Assembly (NCBI RefSeq): GCF_000620085.1
Contig: NZ_JHVJ01000010.1
Location: 186,001-250,000, forward strand
DNA: 64,000 bases
Source: Marinobacterium jannaschii DSM 6295
GTDB taxonomy: Bacteria > Pseudomonadota > Gammaproteobacteria > Pseudomonadales > Balneatricaceae
Reading direction: 5' to 3'
Both the position numbers and the translations under genes were made by a program. Of this stretch, positions 25,219 through 33,860 are shown piece after piece. How positions within the stretch are numbered: the stretch's first letter is position 1; every line of letters starts with the position of its first letter. Below the pieces are notes generated by a model. It was not told the origin of the DNA and did no database searches. It saw nothing but the letters and a program-made list of their open reading frames with translations.

Positions 25219-26037
25219 ATGGGGCAGATGAGTAGGATTTGGCTATCGGCCTGCGTAATGGGCATTGCGACAGGCGCGGTAGCGGCAGAGCGGGTGGTGA
25301 TTCCGGCCGGTAACTTCCAGATGGGCTGCTCAGTTGGCGATGCTGACTGTGAGCGGGACGAAGGTGTGGCAGGCGGCATCAGCGTGTTTGTGCCGGCGTT
25401 TCAGCTCGATCGCTATGAGGTCTCTGTGGCGGAGTATCAGGCCTGTATAGAGGCGGGTAAATGCGAGAGACCTAAAGACCACGACCGCAACCAGTACTGC
25501 AATATCGGTGCGCCGGGACGTGACGATCATCCGGCCAACTGTGTCGACTAGCAGCAGGCGCTGGATTACTGCCAGTGGCAGGGGGGACGGCTGCCGTATG
25601 AAGCCGAGTGGGAAAAAGCCACCCGGGCGGAGAGCCGCAGTCGTTATCCCTGGGGAGAGCAGGTGAGCTGCAAAAACGCGATCCTCGATGATGGCGTAAC
25701 CATGGGCTCGGTGGCCGGAGAACCGGATGGCTGTGGCGAAGACCGTACCTGGCCGCGCGGCAGTCGCGCCGCCAATGCCTTTGGCTTGTTTGATATGCAG
25801 GGCAACGCCGGTGAGTGGACTATGAACTGGTATGCGGGCAATGCGCTGGAACAGTATGCCGCCGGTAACCTGAAGGGGCCGGAAAATGGTCGTCAGCGGG
25901 TGGTTCGCGGGGGCTCCTGGGATGAGAATGTGGCCAACCTGCGCAGCTCATTCCGTAACGTCAAGCCGCCGGTCAGCGGACGCGCTATCTATGGATCTAT
26001 CGGCTTTCGCTGTGCCTGGGATGGGGCTAAGCCCTGA
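25219..26037 (+). pseudogene. Formylglycine-generating enzyme-like (SUMF1/FGE-sulfatase domain) gene interrupted by an amber codon
   Basis: Reads as one 272-codon gene with a TAG at 25549-25551. Before the stop: signal peptide (SRIWLSACVMGIATGAVAA) and the SUMF1 opening VVIPAGNFQMGCS plus DRYEVSVAEYQACIEAG. After it, in the same frame: [64 protein letters not shown] and IGFRCAWD, the full FGE-sulfatase signature. The family normally has NCVDW at the stop position, so TAG most simply comes from TGG (Trp). GGGGAG seven bases upstream supports ATG 25219. Product truncated unless the stop is suppressed or is a sequence error. The role was probably periplasmic; family members include non-catalytic ligand-binding proteins. 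Confidence 0.9.
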
Positions 26038-26153
26038 GGGGAGATCGGTCGCGGAAGCGCTTTGCACAGGGCGGGGTAAGACGGATCGCAGCGGAGTGAC
26101 TTCAGCCTGCAGGGAGGCGTGCAATATGGGCGGCGTTGCTAAAGACTTTTTAT

Positions 26154-26203
26154 CCGGCGGATATTCAGGCTGTGTGTCAGAGATCAGCCTGAATATCCGC
26201 CGG
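26154..26203. repeat. Perfect 19-bp inverted repeat
   Basis: Arms CCGGCGGATATTCAGGCTG (26154-26172) and its exact complement (26185-26203) enclose a 12-base loop, between the SUMF1-like pseudogene and the convergent tetR gene. No T-run follows on either strand (the plus strand has TTTTT before it), so it is not a standard terminator, although it may still block converging transcription. Confidence 0.9.
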
Positions 26204-26219
26204 TACTCGCCGGGCGGCT

Positions 26220-26804
26220 TCAGGCCTGCAACTGTGCCAGCAGGTGACTGGTGACCGCGCCGTAGGCCTGAGGGTCAGGCCGGGTGCTACTCATAACGCG
26301 CATACCCCAGATACCGGTCATCAGGAGTTTCGCCAGACTGGCCGGGTCTTTTGCCGCACTGATCTGACCGGCTGCTTTCGCCTTTTCAAGCGTACTGATA
26401 AATTCGCCTTCAATCTCGTTCAGGTAATCGGTAATGCGGATGCGGATCTCGTCATCCTCAGTTGCCAGTTCCAGTAACGTATTGATAATGAAGCAGCCTT
26501 TGCCGATCTCATCTGCTGCTAAATCGCTACAGAAATGATCAAAATACAGATGGATGGCATCCAGTGGGTTTTCGGTGCTATTGAGGCAGGTTTTTGCGTT
26601 GTTCAGACCACGGTTGGTGTAAGTATCGATTACTTCCATGAACAAACCGCGTTTACTATTAAATGCGCCGTAAAGTGAACCTGGTTTCAGGCTTGTGGCC
26701 TTTACCAGATCGGTAACAGAGGTCCCGGAATACCCGGTCCGCCAGAACACTTCCATTGCCTTGTCGAGCACTTCCTCTCGAACAAACTCAGCGGGTCTCG
26801 CCAT
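26220..26804 (-). CDS. TetR/AcrR family transcriptional regulator
   Basis: About 194 residues from ATG 26804, which lies eight bases after AGGAGG; the in-frame ATG at 26810 is too close to it. N-terminal helix-turn-helix: AMEVFWRTGYSGTSVTDLVKATSLKPGSLYGAFNSKRGLF. The C-terminal region (KGCFIINTLLELATEDDEI, LLMTGIWGMRVMSS) belongs to the TetR_C group seen in NemR/AcuR/ComR-like repressors. Ligand unknown. It is divergent from a lipoprotein gene across about 115 bases. Confidence 0.93.
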   Translation of the reverse strand: MARPAEFVREEVLDKAMEVFWRTGYSGTSVTDLVKATSLKPGSLYGAFNSKRGLFMEVIDTYTNRGLNNAKTCLNSTENPLDAIHLYFDHFCSDLAADEIGKGCFIINTLLELATEDDEIRIRITDYLNEIEGEFISTLEKAKAAGQISAAKDPASLAKLLMTGIWGMRVMSSTRPDPQAYGAVTSHLLAQLQA

Positions 26805-26919
26805 CTTCATATCCTCCTTGTAGATAGGGCGATTATCCGTTCTATAACTGGTACTTACAATACGCTTAGGTCATGATACGAAATATTATTTAGCGAGTGC
26901 TTTATTATCGGGCTCTAAT

Positions 26920-27888
26920 ATGGAACGAAAACTACAAAAACTTGTAATTCACCTGTTTTTTGTAATGTTATTTACCGGCTGTACGACCTTAACGGATGGT
27001 CAGAAAAGCATCACCGACACCGGGATTGAACGCTTCCAGCGGGGGTTACTGCAGCGCCAGGGCGAGGAGCTGAGCTTTCGCGCCTGTGACAGCGACTTCT
27101 TCGATCCGGTCACTCATCCCTCGGCTGAGTTAACGGCGCAGTATGACCAGCTGAGCGCCGGGATGGGGAGCGCGCTTTACGTAGAATTCAATGGCCATCA
27201 GGATGCGCTGGGACGCTGGCAGATCGCTCAGCTGGAAGTTGCCGGTGGTGGCCGGGGACGTTGCAGGGAGCGCCTGCCGGGTATCGCTTACCGGGTAAAA
27301 AGCGCAGCGGCTGACTGGGTGGCCGATGTGTCGGACGACCAGATCCGGTTACGGTTACGTGAGCAGAACCGCACCCTGTTATTTCCCATCTCCGGCCAGA
27401 CCGGGCAGACCGGGCAACGGCAATGGCGCAGTGAAATATCTGCCGACCGGCTGTATATGCTGGAGCTGACATTGTCTGACACTGGATGCTATGCCGCTGA
27501 TGGCACTTATTACAGTCTGGCCGCCCGGATGATGCTGAATGGCGCATTCAGTGATGGCTGTGCCCGCCGGGGCGAGCTGGACAGCCGCCTGGTGGCCGGT
27601 GAATACCTGATGCAAACGCCGCAACGGCTGATCCGGCTGGTGCTGAACCGGCAGGGGGATGCAATCCTGCAGCAGGATTACCTCAATGATCAGCCGATGC
27701 TGAGTGACCGGGGACGCTGGAAGCGACTGGAGAGTGGTCAGCTGATGCTGCTGTTACAGGCCGGTGCCGGAAGGCCACCGCGTCCGCTGCTGTTTGAGAG
27801 CCATTCCGGCGTATTGCAGCAGCGAGGTTTCAGTCCCGATTTCGGTCAGGATGGCCTCAGGCTCTACCGCATCGATGTAGCGAATTAG
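26920..27888 (+). CDS. Putative lipoprotein (COG3650/NlpE-like)
   Basis: 322 residues. Signal peptide KLVIHLFFVMLFTGC with a lipobox LFTGC (Cys near residue 21). I do not recognise a named gene. The middle has a LSFRACDSDFFDPV segment and a pair of cysteines (GRCRERL, DTGCYAADG) reminiscent of COG3650-type membrane proteins, and the C-terminal LVLNRQGDAILQQDYLNDQPMLSDRGRW resembles the NlpE N-terminal pattern (small beta-barrel lipocalin-like domain). Cysteines C57, C115, C190 and C208 approximately could form disulfides. Likely an outer-membrane lipoprotein of unknown role. The start has no strong ribosome-binding site. Confidence 0.75.
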   Translation: MERKLQKLVIHLFFVMLFTGCTTLTDGQKSITDTGIERFQRGLLQRQGEELSFRACDSDFFDPVTHPSAELTAQYDQLSAGMGSALYVEFNGHQDALGRWQIAQLEVAGGGRGRCRERLPGIAYRVKSAAADWVADVSDDQIRLRLREQNRTLLFPISGQTGQTGQRQWRSEISADRLYMLELTLSDTGCYAADGTYYSLAARMMLNGAFSDGCARRGELDSRLVAGEYLMQTPQRLIRLVLNRQGDAILQQDYLNDQPMLSDRGRWKRLESGQLMLLLQAGAGRPPRPLLFESHSGVLQQRGFSPDFGQDGLRLYRIDVAN

Positions 27889-27899
27889 GGCAAACTGTC

Positions 27900-27927
27900 T
27901 TGACCCGGGCAACGGTTAGGCCATAAT
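27900..27927 (+). promoter_or_regulatory. Sigma-70 promoter of a short transcription unit
   Basis: TTGACC (27900-27905), 16-bp spacer, CATAAT (27922-27927). Predicted start is about 27934. It lies 12 bases past the stop of the lipoprotein gene. Confidence 0.6.
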
Positions 27928-27935
27928 CGATCGCT

Positions 27936-28058
27936 ATGTATACAGATATTACTTCACTCACTCTTCAGAACTCTTATGCCGCAGCCGCCTGGATGCCGGT
28001 GCGACTGCGCGTTGCTCTGATCTGTGCTGTGGAGCGCTTAACTGAACCCGTTAGCTGA
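27936..28058 (+). CDS. Possible 40-residue small protein, or part of an sRNA of about 170 nt
   Basis: ATG at 27936 opens a 40-codon frame ending at TGA 28056-28058, with predicted product beginning MYTDITSLTLQNSYAAAAW and ending ERLTEPVS. It sits two bases after the predicted transcription start, so it would be essentially leaderless. The unit from 27934 to the terminator at 28107 could equally be a non-coding RNA. I do not recognise the peptide. Only the promoter and terminator make this more than a random frame. Confidence 0.3.
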   Translation: MYTDITSLTLQNSYAAAAWMPVRLRVALICAVERLTEPVS

Positions 28059-28075
28059 TAACGATTCAGTCGAAG

Positions 28076-28107
28076 AAAGGCCGCAGCTTACCACTGCGGC
28101 CTTTTTT
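28076..28107 (+). terminator. Intrinsic terminator of the short unit
   Basis: Stem AAAGGCCGCAG (28076-28086) / CTGCGGCCTTT (28094-28104), 7-base loop, followed by TTT. It ends the 27.9-28.1 kb unit and precedes the EamA gene by about 75 bases. Confidence 0.85.
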
Positions 28108-28183
28108 GTTGCCGTCGCAGCGGGCTCCGAATCCGGATGATGCGGTCAGGGATTACCAACTTAAAAACGAAGGAGTTACAAAA

Positions 28184-29104
28184 ATGTCAGTGCAGGCAGC
28201 TTATGTCGCTGTGTTACTCATCTGGTCTACCACCCCGCTGGGACTGGCCTGGAGCGCCGAATCCCTGGGCAGTGCCCTGGCGGGTCTCGGTCGTATGGCG
28301 CTTGCACTGCCACTGGCCCTGTTGCTGATGCGTGCGATGGGGCTGCGACTTCCCTGGCACCGCAAGGCAGTGCATTCCTACTTGGCTTCAGTGGTGATGC
28401 TGTTTGGTGCTATGTACAGCGGTTATGTCGCCAGCCAGTATATTCCATCGGGCTTGCTGTCGCTGATCTGGGGCTTGTCACCGCTGCTGAGCGGCCTGGT
28501 GGCGATTCCATTGCTGGGTGAGCGCAGTATGACACCGGCCCGTCTGGTGGCCTTGCTGATCGCGCTTGCCGGGCTGGCCGTGGTGATGGCGGATGATCTG
28601 GTGCTGGGCGAAGAGGGGATCTTTGGCGTGACACTGGTGCTCTGTGCCGTGTCGATCTATAGCGTCTCCAATGTGCTGGTAAAGAAGATCGATGCCGGTA
28701 TCCATCCCCTGGCACAGACCACCGGTGCGCTGCTGTTCGCCCAGCCCCTCTATCTGATCGCCTTCTGGCTGGAGGGCGGAGAGATCCCGCAGGTCGCACT
28801 GGATGATCGCGGTCTCTGGGCGATGATCTATCTGGCGGTGTTCGGTTCCATCATCGGTTTCCTCAGCTTCTTCTACCTGCTGAAGCGGCTCAGCGCCACC
28901 ACGCTGAATCTGGTGACACTGGTCTGTCCGGTATTTGCCCTGGCACTGGGTAATCTGGTGAATCAGGAGCTGCTGAGCTTCAACCTGCTGGCCGGTGCTT
29001 TACTGGTGATCAGCGGGCTGGCCTGCTATTTCTGGGGCGACCGGGTTTTCCGGCGGCTGTCCGGCGGGCGTCAACCAGCGGCTGTCGATCCGGTTAGCAA
29101 GTAG
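28184..29104 (+). CDS. EamA family (DMT) transporter
   Basis: About 306 residues from ATG 28184 (AAGGAGTT upstream); the extra 26-residue in-frame leader is ignored. Ten hydrophobic segments in two EamA repeats (for example IWSTTPLGLAWSAESLG at the start and FGSIIGFLSFFYLLKRLSATTLNL in the second repeat). Probably an exporter or importer of small metabolites in the inner membrane; the substrate is unknown. It is transcribed right after the short unit but behind its terminator. Confidence 0.9.
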   Translation: MSVQAAYVAVLLIWSTTPLGLAWSAESLGSALAGLGRMALALPLALLLMRAMGLRLPWHRKAVHSYLASVVMLFGAMYSGYVASQYIPSGLLSLIWGLSPLLSGLVAIPLLGERSMTPARLVALLIALAGLAVVMADDLVLGEEGIFGVTLVLCAVSIYSVSNVLVKKIDAGIHPLAQTTGALLFAQPLYLIAFWLEGGEIPQVALDDRGLWAMIYLAVFGSIIGFLSFFYLLKRLSATTLNLVTLVCPVFALALGNLVNQELLSFNLLAGALLVISGLACYFWGDRVFRRLSGGRQPAAVDPVSK

Positions 29105-29163
29105 ACGCCGGCAACTGAGCGGCCGGTGACTCTGACCGGCCGCTTTCTTGTGCCTGAACGTGC

Positions 29164-30108
29164 TCAGTAAGGTGCCATATTGTCGAGGTCGATATCGCTG
29201 AAGATAGTGCCTATGGTCTGTAGCAGCAGGTCCTTTGCACGGTTAGGCTGCGATGATTTTTTGCTGATCACCGCGCCGCCAAGGGAGAACGAACGGGTTT
29301 CGGCGGCGATCTTCTTTAGCGTGCTATTGGCGACATAGGGCGCCGCCACGGCTTCCGGCAGGAAGCCGATAAATTCGCCCGACAACAACATGGCAATGCG
29401 GGTTTCGTAATAGTAAGAGACGCCACTGGGGTTGAGGCTGGAGAGCTGGTCATAGACCTCCTGATGGGGTTTGAGCCCGGCATGGGCGAGGCGTGCCTGA
29501 CTGATCATCTCATCGTTTAAGGCCTCACTGCTGAGCGTATAGAAGGGGTGATCCTGGCCGCAGTAGAGGTAGTTAAGATCGGTAAACAGGTGCATATAGT
29601 CCAGCCCCTTCAGCGGACGGTGGTAGGGGATAATCGCCACATCGATCTCATCGTTCAGCACCTTACGTTCCATATCCATCATCTGCTCGACGCTGATAAT
29701 CAGTTCCACGTCAGGGGCCGCGCGACAGAAATGCCTGATGATCTGCGGCATGCGACAGCGTGGATCCAGGCTGAAGGCGTCACTGGTTGCCAGTTTCAGC
29801 TGGCCGGAAGGACTGGCGCCGAGATTGTTGATGGTGTTCCTGAGGTTATCCAGCACCTCCAGCAACTGATTGGTCTGGTCATACAGGACCTGACCCTCTT
29901 CCGTGAGAGAGAAGCCTGCCCGGCCGCGCTTACACAGCGTCATATTGAGGCGGGATTCCAGGTTGGCAATGTTGGTGCTGATTGTCGGTCGACTGATATT
30001 CAATGCCGTCTCTGCGGCAGAGAAGCCGCCGCAATCCGCCACCGCCTTGAATATCTTCAGCTGCTTGATTTCAAAATCGCCGACCTGACCCAGCGCGTAA
30101 TTCTTCAT
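29164..30108 (-). CDS. LysR family regulator, divergent from TRAP operon
   Basis: 314 residues. Helix-turn-helix at about residues 13-72: IKQLKIFKAVADCGGFSAAETALNISRPTISTNIANLESRLNM. The C-terminal effector domain follows (about 100-300). It is divergent from dctPQM-usp with a 255-base gap, the classical arrangement for a LysR activator that senses the transported compound or its metabolite. A TTTTACGTAAAG near-palindrome lies in the gap (about 30228-30239). Confidence 0.93.
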   Translation of the reverse strand: MKNYALGQVGDFEIKQLKIFKAVADCGGFSAAETALNISRPTISTNIANLESRLNMTLCKRGRAGFSLTEEGQVLYDQTNQLLEVLDNLRNTINNLGASPSGQLKLATSDAFSLDPRCRMPQIIRHFCRAAPDVELIISVEQMMDMERKVLNDEIDVAIIPYHRPLKGLDYMHLFTDLNYLYCGQDHPFYTLSSEALNDEMISQARLAHAGLKPHQEVYDQLSSLNPSGVSYYYETRIAMLLSGEFIGFLPEAVAAPYVANSTLKKIAAETRSFSLGGAVISKKSSQPNRAKDLLLQTIGTIFSDIDLDNMAPY

Positions 30109-30363
30109 ATTGGTTACCTGTACTTAATCTCAGTCAGCCGTGGAGTGCAGGGTCGCGCTGTCCACTAAACCTGCGATGACCGGGTAATTCTAGCCGGCCG
30201 GCAGGTTGAATATACAAACGTATCAGATGTTTTACGTAAAGAAAGCCGAACCTTTAGGTCGGGACGGCTGGATTTATCGGTGCCCTTGGTTTTGGAAAGA
30301 TTGCTCTGTATCGCAGCTTCTGTTGAACAGAAGATAAATAACAACAAAATGCAGGTATCTGAC

Positions 30364-31386
30364 ATGTTTAAGACGATCAAGCATCTGAAGAAAAAACTCA
30401 CCCTATCCGCACTGGCCCTGACCCTGGGAGCCGGCGCAGTTGCCACCGAAGTGTCCGCTGCAGAGCACAACTGGCGCTTTAGTAATCTTTACAGCCGGGG
30501 TACTGCCTTTGGTGACCTGTATGAAAGTCTGGCGAAGAATATCGAAACCCGGTCCGGTGGCCGCATCAAGGTTCAGGTGCTGTATTCCGGTGAAGGGGTG
30601 GGTACCTCCGGCCTGCTGGGGGCGGTGAAATCCGGTTTGATTACCATGGGCGCACCCTTCCAGTCGATGCACGCAGGCGAGTTGCCGGCCGGTATCGTTG
30701 AGATCGGCCTGCCCGGTGGAACGGACGACCCGCAGGAACTGCAGTCACTGTTTCATGAAAAGGGCTGGGGCGAGGTGCTGACCAAGGCCTACGGCGCTCA
30801 GGGCATGGTCTGGCTGGAACCTTACATTCAGCCCCCGGTATATATCCTCACCAAGAAGAAGATCAACTCAGTCGAAGACTTCAAAGGACTTAAGATCCGT
30901 GCACCGGGCGCCTACGGCAAGTTCCTGCGCAACCTGGGTGCTGCTCCTGTCTCCCTGGCCTGGAGCGAGATCTATACCAGCCTGGCGACCGGTGTAATCG
31001 ATGGTTCTATCGGCAGCAATATGATTGATCACCGCGACGGAAACCATGTTGAGGTTGCCAGATATATGTATCGCCTGCCGCTGGCCGGTGCCCAGGTTCT
31101 GCCAATCGTCGTAAACCGAAATGCCTGGAAAAAGTTGCCGGATGACCTGAAAGCGGCGGCACGCGCGGCGACCGAAAAACACGCCGAAGACCAGCTCAAC
31201 TTCTCCCGCAAGTGGGAATCTGAAGCCGTTGCCGAGATGGAATCCAAGGGTATGCAGTGGAGCCCGCAGCCTTCCGACGCCGATCGCAAGGCCTGGGCAG
31301 CAGCCGGAGCAGGTCTCTGGGATCAGTATGCTGCACAGGACAAGTACAGCAAGCAGCTGATCGATATCCTGCGTAACAGCCAGTAA
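30364..31386 (+). CDS. dctP: TRAP transporter periplasmic substrate-binding protein
   Basis: About 340 residues from ATG 30364. Signal peptide (KKKLTLSALALTLGAGAVATEVSAAEHNW) then the DctP fold: RIKVQVLYSGEGVGTSGLLGAVKSGLI, FKGLKIRAPGAYGKFLRNLGAAPVSLAWSEIYTSLATGVIDG, which is the ligand-binding DctP motif (the Arg in KIRAPG contacts the carboxylate). It delivers a carboxylate ligand to the DctQM permease. Ligand not predictable. Confidence 0.95.
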   Translation: MFKTIKHLKKKLTLSALALTLGAGAVATEVSAAEHNWRFSNLYSRGTAFGDLYESLAKNIETRSGGRIKVQVLYSGEGVGTSGLLGAVKSGLITMGAPFQSMHAGELPAGIVEIGLPGGTDDPQELQSLFHEKGWGEVLTKAYGAQGMVWLEPYIQPPVYILTKKKINSVEDFKGLKIRAPGAYGKFLRNLGAAPVSLAWSEIYTSLATGVIDGSIGSNMIDHRDGNHVEVARYMYRLPLAGAQVLPIVVNRNAWKKLPDDLKAAARAATEKHAEDQLNFSRKWESEAVAEMESKGMQWSPQPSDADRKAWAAAGAGLWDQYAAQDKYSKQLIDILRNSQ

Positions 31387-31445
31387 CACTTCGACCTGAG
31401 TACCCCGTCACTTGACCGTGGCGGGCTCCTCACCGGAGCTTCTCT

Positions 31446-31973
31446 ATGATGATTAAAGTACTGAAAGGCTATTGTGGCTTTGTCGGCGTGGTAGTGATGG
31501 CGGCAGGCAAGGCCGCGGCACTGTTGATGCCGCTGCTGGCCGGCGTGGTTGCCTATGAGGTTTTCTCCCGCTACTTCCTCGGGCAACCCACGATCTGGGC
31601 CTTTGACCTGTCGCTGTTTATGTTTGGTTACATTGCCGCCCTGGGGGGCGCCTGGGCGCAGCAACAGCGGGCACATATCAATGTCGATATCCTCTACCTC
31701 AGCGTATCGCGTAAGACCCGGGCGCTGTTCAACCTGATCTCCTATGCGCTGGCGATCTTCTTCTTGCTGGTAATTGCCGAGATGGGGCTGGTCAAGCTGG
31801 AGGAGGCGCTGGAATACGACTACCGCCGCCAGAGTGAGTGGGCACCGCCGATGTTTCATTTCTGGGCCATGCTGGTGCTGGCCTGCGTTCTTTTTATTGC
31901 TCAGATGAGCCGCGATATGCTGGCCGAAGGCTATCACCTGATCAGCGGCCAACATCTGCTGGAGCAGGAGTAA
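31446..31973 (+). CDS. dctQ: TRAP transporter small permease
   Basis: 175 residues, four transmembrane segments (for example AALLMPLLAGVVAYEVF, FDLSLFMFGYIAALGGAW, LINFISYALAIFFLLVI-type and FHFWAMLVLACVLFIAQM). The motif VFSRYFLGQPTIWAFDLSLFMFG is typical of DctQ. It is between dctP and dctM, five bases before dctM. GGAGC precedes the start. Confidence 0.93.
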   Translation: MMIKVLKGYCGFVGVVVMAAGKAAALLMPLLAGVVAYEVFSRYFLGQPTIWAFDLSLFMFGYIAALGGAWAQQQRAHINVDILYLSVSRKTRALFNLISYALAIFFLLVIAEMGLVKLEEALEYDYRRQSEWAPPMFHFWAMLVLACVLFIAQMSRDMLAEGYHLISGQHLLEQE

Positions 31974-31977
31974 GCTG

Positions 31978-33300
31978 ATGGGTATCGAAGTATTAACCGG
32001 CATTCTGCTGCTGTGTATCCTGGTGTTCTTTGCCCTTGGTGCCCCGGTTGGCCTGGCGCTGGGTGGTATAGCGATGGCCGTGGGCTATTTCACCTGGGGG
32101 GAGGGGATCTTCAACATCGTTCCTTCCACCATCGAGTCGACCTTCTTCAGCTTTATCCTGCTGGCAATTCCGCTTTATATCTACATGGGCCAGCTGCTGA
32201 CCAAGTCCGGTATCGGTGATGCCATGTTTAATGCCAGTCAGATGCTGATCGGCCGGGTGCGCGGCTCGTTGGCGATCAGCGTTATCTGGGTCTGCTCGAT
32301 GATCGGTGCCATGGTCGGCATTATCGGGGCCGGTATTATGACCTCTGGCAGTATCGCCCTGAAGCCGATGCTGGAGCGTGGCTATGACCGCAAGCTGGCG
32401 CTGGGCGTAATCATGGCCGGTGGCGGCCTGGGTATTCTGATCCCGCCCAGTATTCCGATGATTATGTTTGCCGCCTCGACTCAGAACTCGGTGGGACGGA
32501 TGTTTCTGGGTGCGATGATGCCGGCACTGCTGATGATCTCTCTGCTGGTGGCCTATGTGGTGATCAGCTGCCGCCTGAACCCGGAGAAAGCGCCTCTGGA
32601 CCAGGAGTTGCAAGACACAGTTGAGTTGCCGCCGCAGCAGAAATTTCGTATTGCCCGTGACGGTTTCTTCTCGATCCTGCTGATCGTAGTGGTACTGGGC
32701 AGCATCATCAGCGGTATCGCGACGCCAACCGAGTCGGGTGCGATCGGCGTGGTGGGCGCTATATTGCTGTCGATTGTATTTAAGCGCTTTAAGCTGGAGA
32801 TGTTCCAGACAGCCGGAATGCAAACGGCAATTCTGGTCAGTGTGGCGATGTGGATCATCTTCGGGGCCTCGGTGTTCAGTAACTTCCATCTGCTGATGGG
32901 GGTGCAGAATATGGTGGCAGGCTTTACCGAGGGGCTTGATCTGCCGCCGATCATGATCATTATCATGTTCCAGCTGATTATGCTGATGCTGGGATTCATC
33001 ATCGATGAGTTCATTATCGTACTGATGTGCGCGCCGCTGTTTACGCCAATCGCGGTCTCGCTGGGCTATGACCCGATCTGGTTTGGGGTGCTGATGATTA
33101 TTAATATCCTGATCGCAGTGCAGACACCGCCCTATGGCTTTGCGCTGTTCTACCTGAAAGGCATTGCGCCGGCCGGAGTCGGTATGGCGGATATCTACCG
33201 CTCGGTGACGCCGTTTATCCTGCTGAACCTCTGTGTACTGGTGCTCTGCATGGTCTTTCCGGAGATCGTGTTGTGGCTGCCGAATAAAGTGATGGGCTAG
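31978..33300 (+). CDS. dctM: TRAP transporter large permease
   Basis: 440 residues with about 12 hydrophobic segments and typical DctM signatures: IPLYIYMGQLLTKSGIGDAMFNASQMLIGRVRGSLAIS, GGGLGILIPPSIPMIMFAASTQ, IATPTESGAIGVVGAIL, and QTPPYGFALFYLKGIAP. It carries the sodium-coupled transport of the ligand bound by DctP. A universal-stress-protein gene starts twelve bases later, an arrangement known from the ectoine transporter TeaABC-TeaD. Confidence 0.96.
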   Translation: MGIEVLTGILLLCILVFFALGAPVGLALGGIAMAVGYFTWGEGIFNIVPSTIESTFFSFILLAIPLYIYMGQLLTKSGIGDAMFNASQMLIGRVRGSLAISVIWVCSMIGAMVGIIGAGIMTSGSIALKPMLERGYDRKLALGVIMAGGGLGILIPPSIPMIMFAASTQNSVGRMFLGAMMPALLMISLLVAYVVISCRLNPEKAPLDQELQDTVELPPQQKFRIARDGFFSILLIVVVLGSIISGIATPTESGAIGVVGAILLSIVFKRFKLEMFQTAGMQTAILVSVAMWIIFGASVFSNFHLLMGVQNMVAGFTEGLDLPPIMIIIMFQLIMLMLGFIIDEFIIVLMCAPLFTPIAVSLGYDPIWFGVLMIINILIAVQTPPYGFALFYLKGIAPAGVGMADIYRSVTPFILLNLCVLVLCMVFPEIVLWLPNKVMG

Positions 33301-33312
33301 AGGGGAATTGTG

Positions 33313-33741
33313 ATGTTTCAGAATATTTTGCTACCGGTCGACCTGTCCCATCTGCAACAGCAGGATCGCCTGCTGGATACCGCGCGAACGATCTGCGGTG
33401 GTCTGGATGCCCGGCTGCACCTGCTGTTTGTCGATCAGAGTCGGATCCATCAGGCAGGTTCACCGCATATGGACAGCAGCCTGATGCAGCGCCACCGGGA
33501 GGATGCGCTGCAGCGGCTGGAGGCGATTAAAGCGCAGCTTAAGTCGCCTCAATTCAGTGCGCAGGTGCATGTGACACAGGGCGTAGCGCACGACCAGATA
33601 CTGGAAGTCGCAGAGCGCCTGAACTGTGACGCCATCGTGATGATGGCGCGAAAGCCGGGTGTCAGCAGCTACTTTATCGGTTCTAATGCCGAAAGGGTGG
33701 TGCGTCATGCCGCCTGCTCGGTGTTTGTCGTCAGGGACTGA
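33313..33741 (+). CDS. Universal stress protein (UspA family), TeaD-like
   Basis: 142 residues. The UspA fold is seen in ILLPVDLSHLQQQDRLLDTA at the start and in the nucleotide-binding region GVSSYFIGSNAERVVRHAACSVFVVRD, which contains the G-x9-GS/N-type ATP motif. Coming directly after dctM, it resembles TeaD, which binds ATP and tunes ectoine uptake through TeaABC. The GTG at 33310 is an alternative start; ATG 33313 has AGGGGAA upstream. A terminator follows at 33782-33815. Confidence 0.9.
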   Translation: MFQNILLPVDLSHLQQQDRLLDTARTICGGLDARLHLLFVDQSRIHQAGSPHMDSSLMQRHREDALQRLEAIKAQLKSPQFSAQVHVTQGVAHDQILEVAERLNCDAIVMMARKPGVSSYFIGSNAERVVRHAACSVFVVRD

Positions 33742-33781
33742 CACCGGGGCCGGTCTTTAAGGCGATTCCCCAGCGTAGAAA

Positions 33782-33815
33782 AAAGCCCCGCTCTGCACTG
33801 CGCAGGCGGGGCTTT
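33782..33815 (+). terminator. Terminator after the TRAP-usp operon
   Basis: Stem AAAGCCCCGC / GCGGGGCTTT (33782-33791, 33806-33815) with a 14-base loop. T and A runs on both sides make it likely bidirectional, ending the usp transcript and the convergent minus-strand gene at 33861-34166. Confidence 0.85.
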
Positions 33816-33860
33816 CTATCATCAGCTGACCATCTGGCCCATGAGGCGGGCTGTTGTGGT

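Noticed and set aside
27930-27950. LexA-like box near the short transcription unit (CTATGTATACAG)
   Set aside because: No CTG-N10-CAG spacing; only a fortuitous TATAC core.
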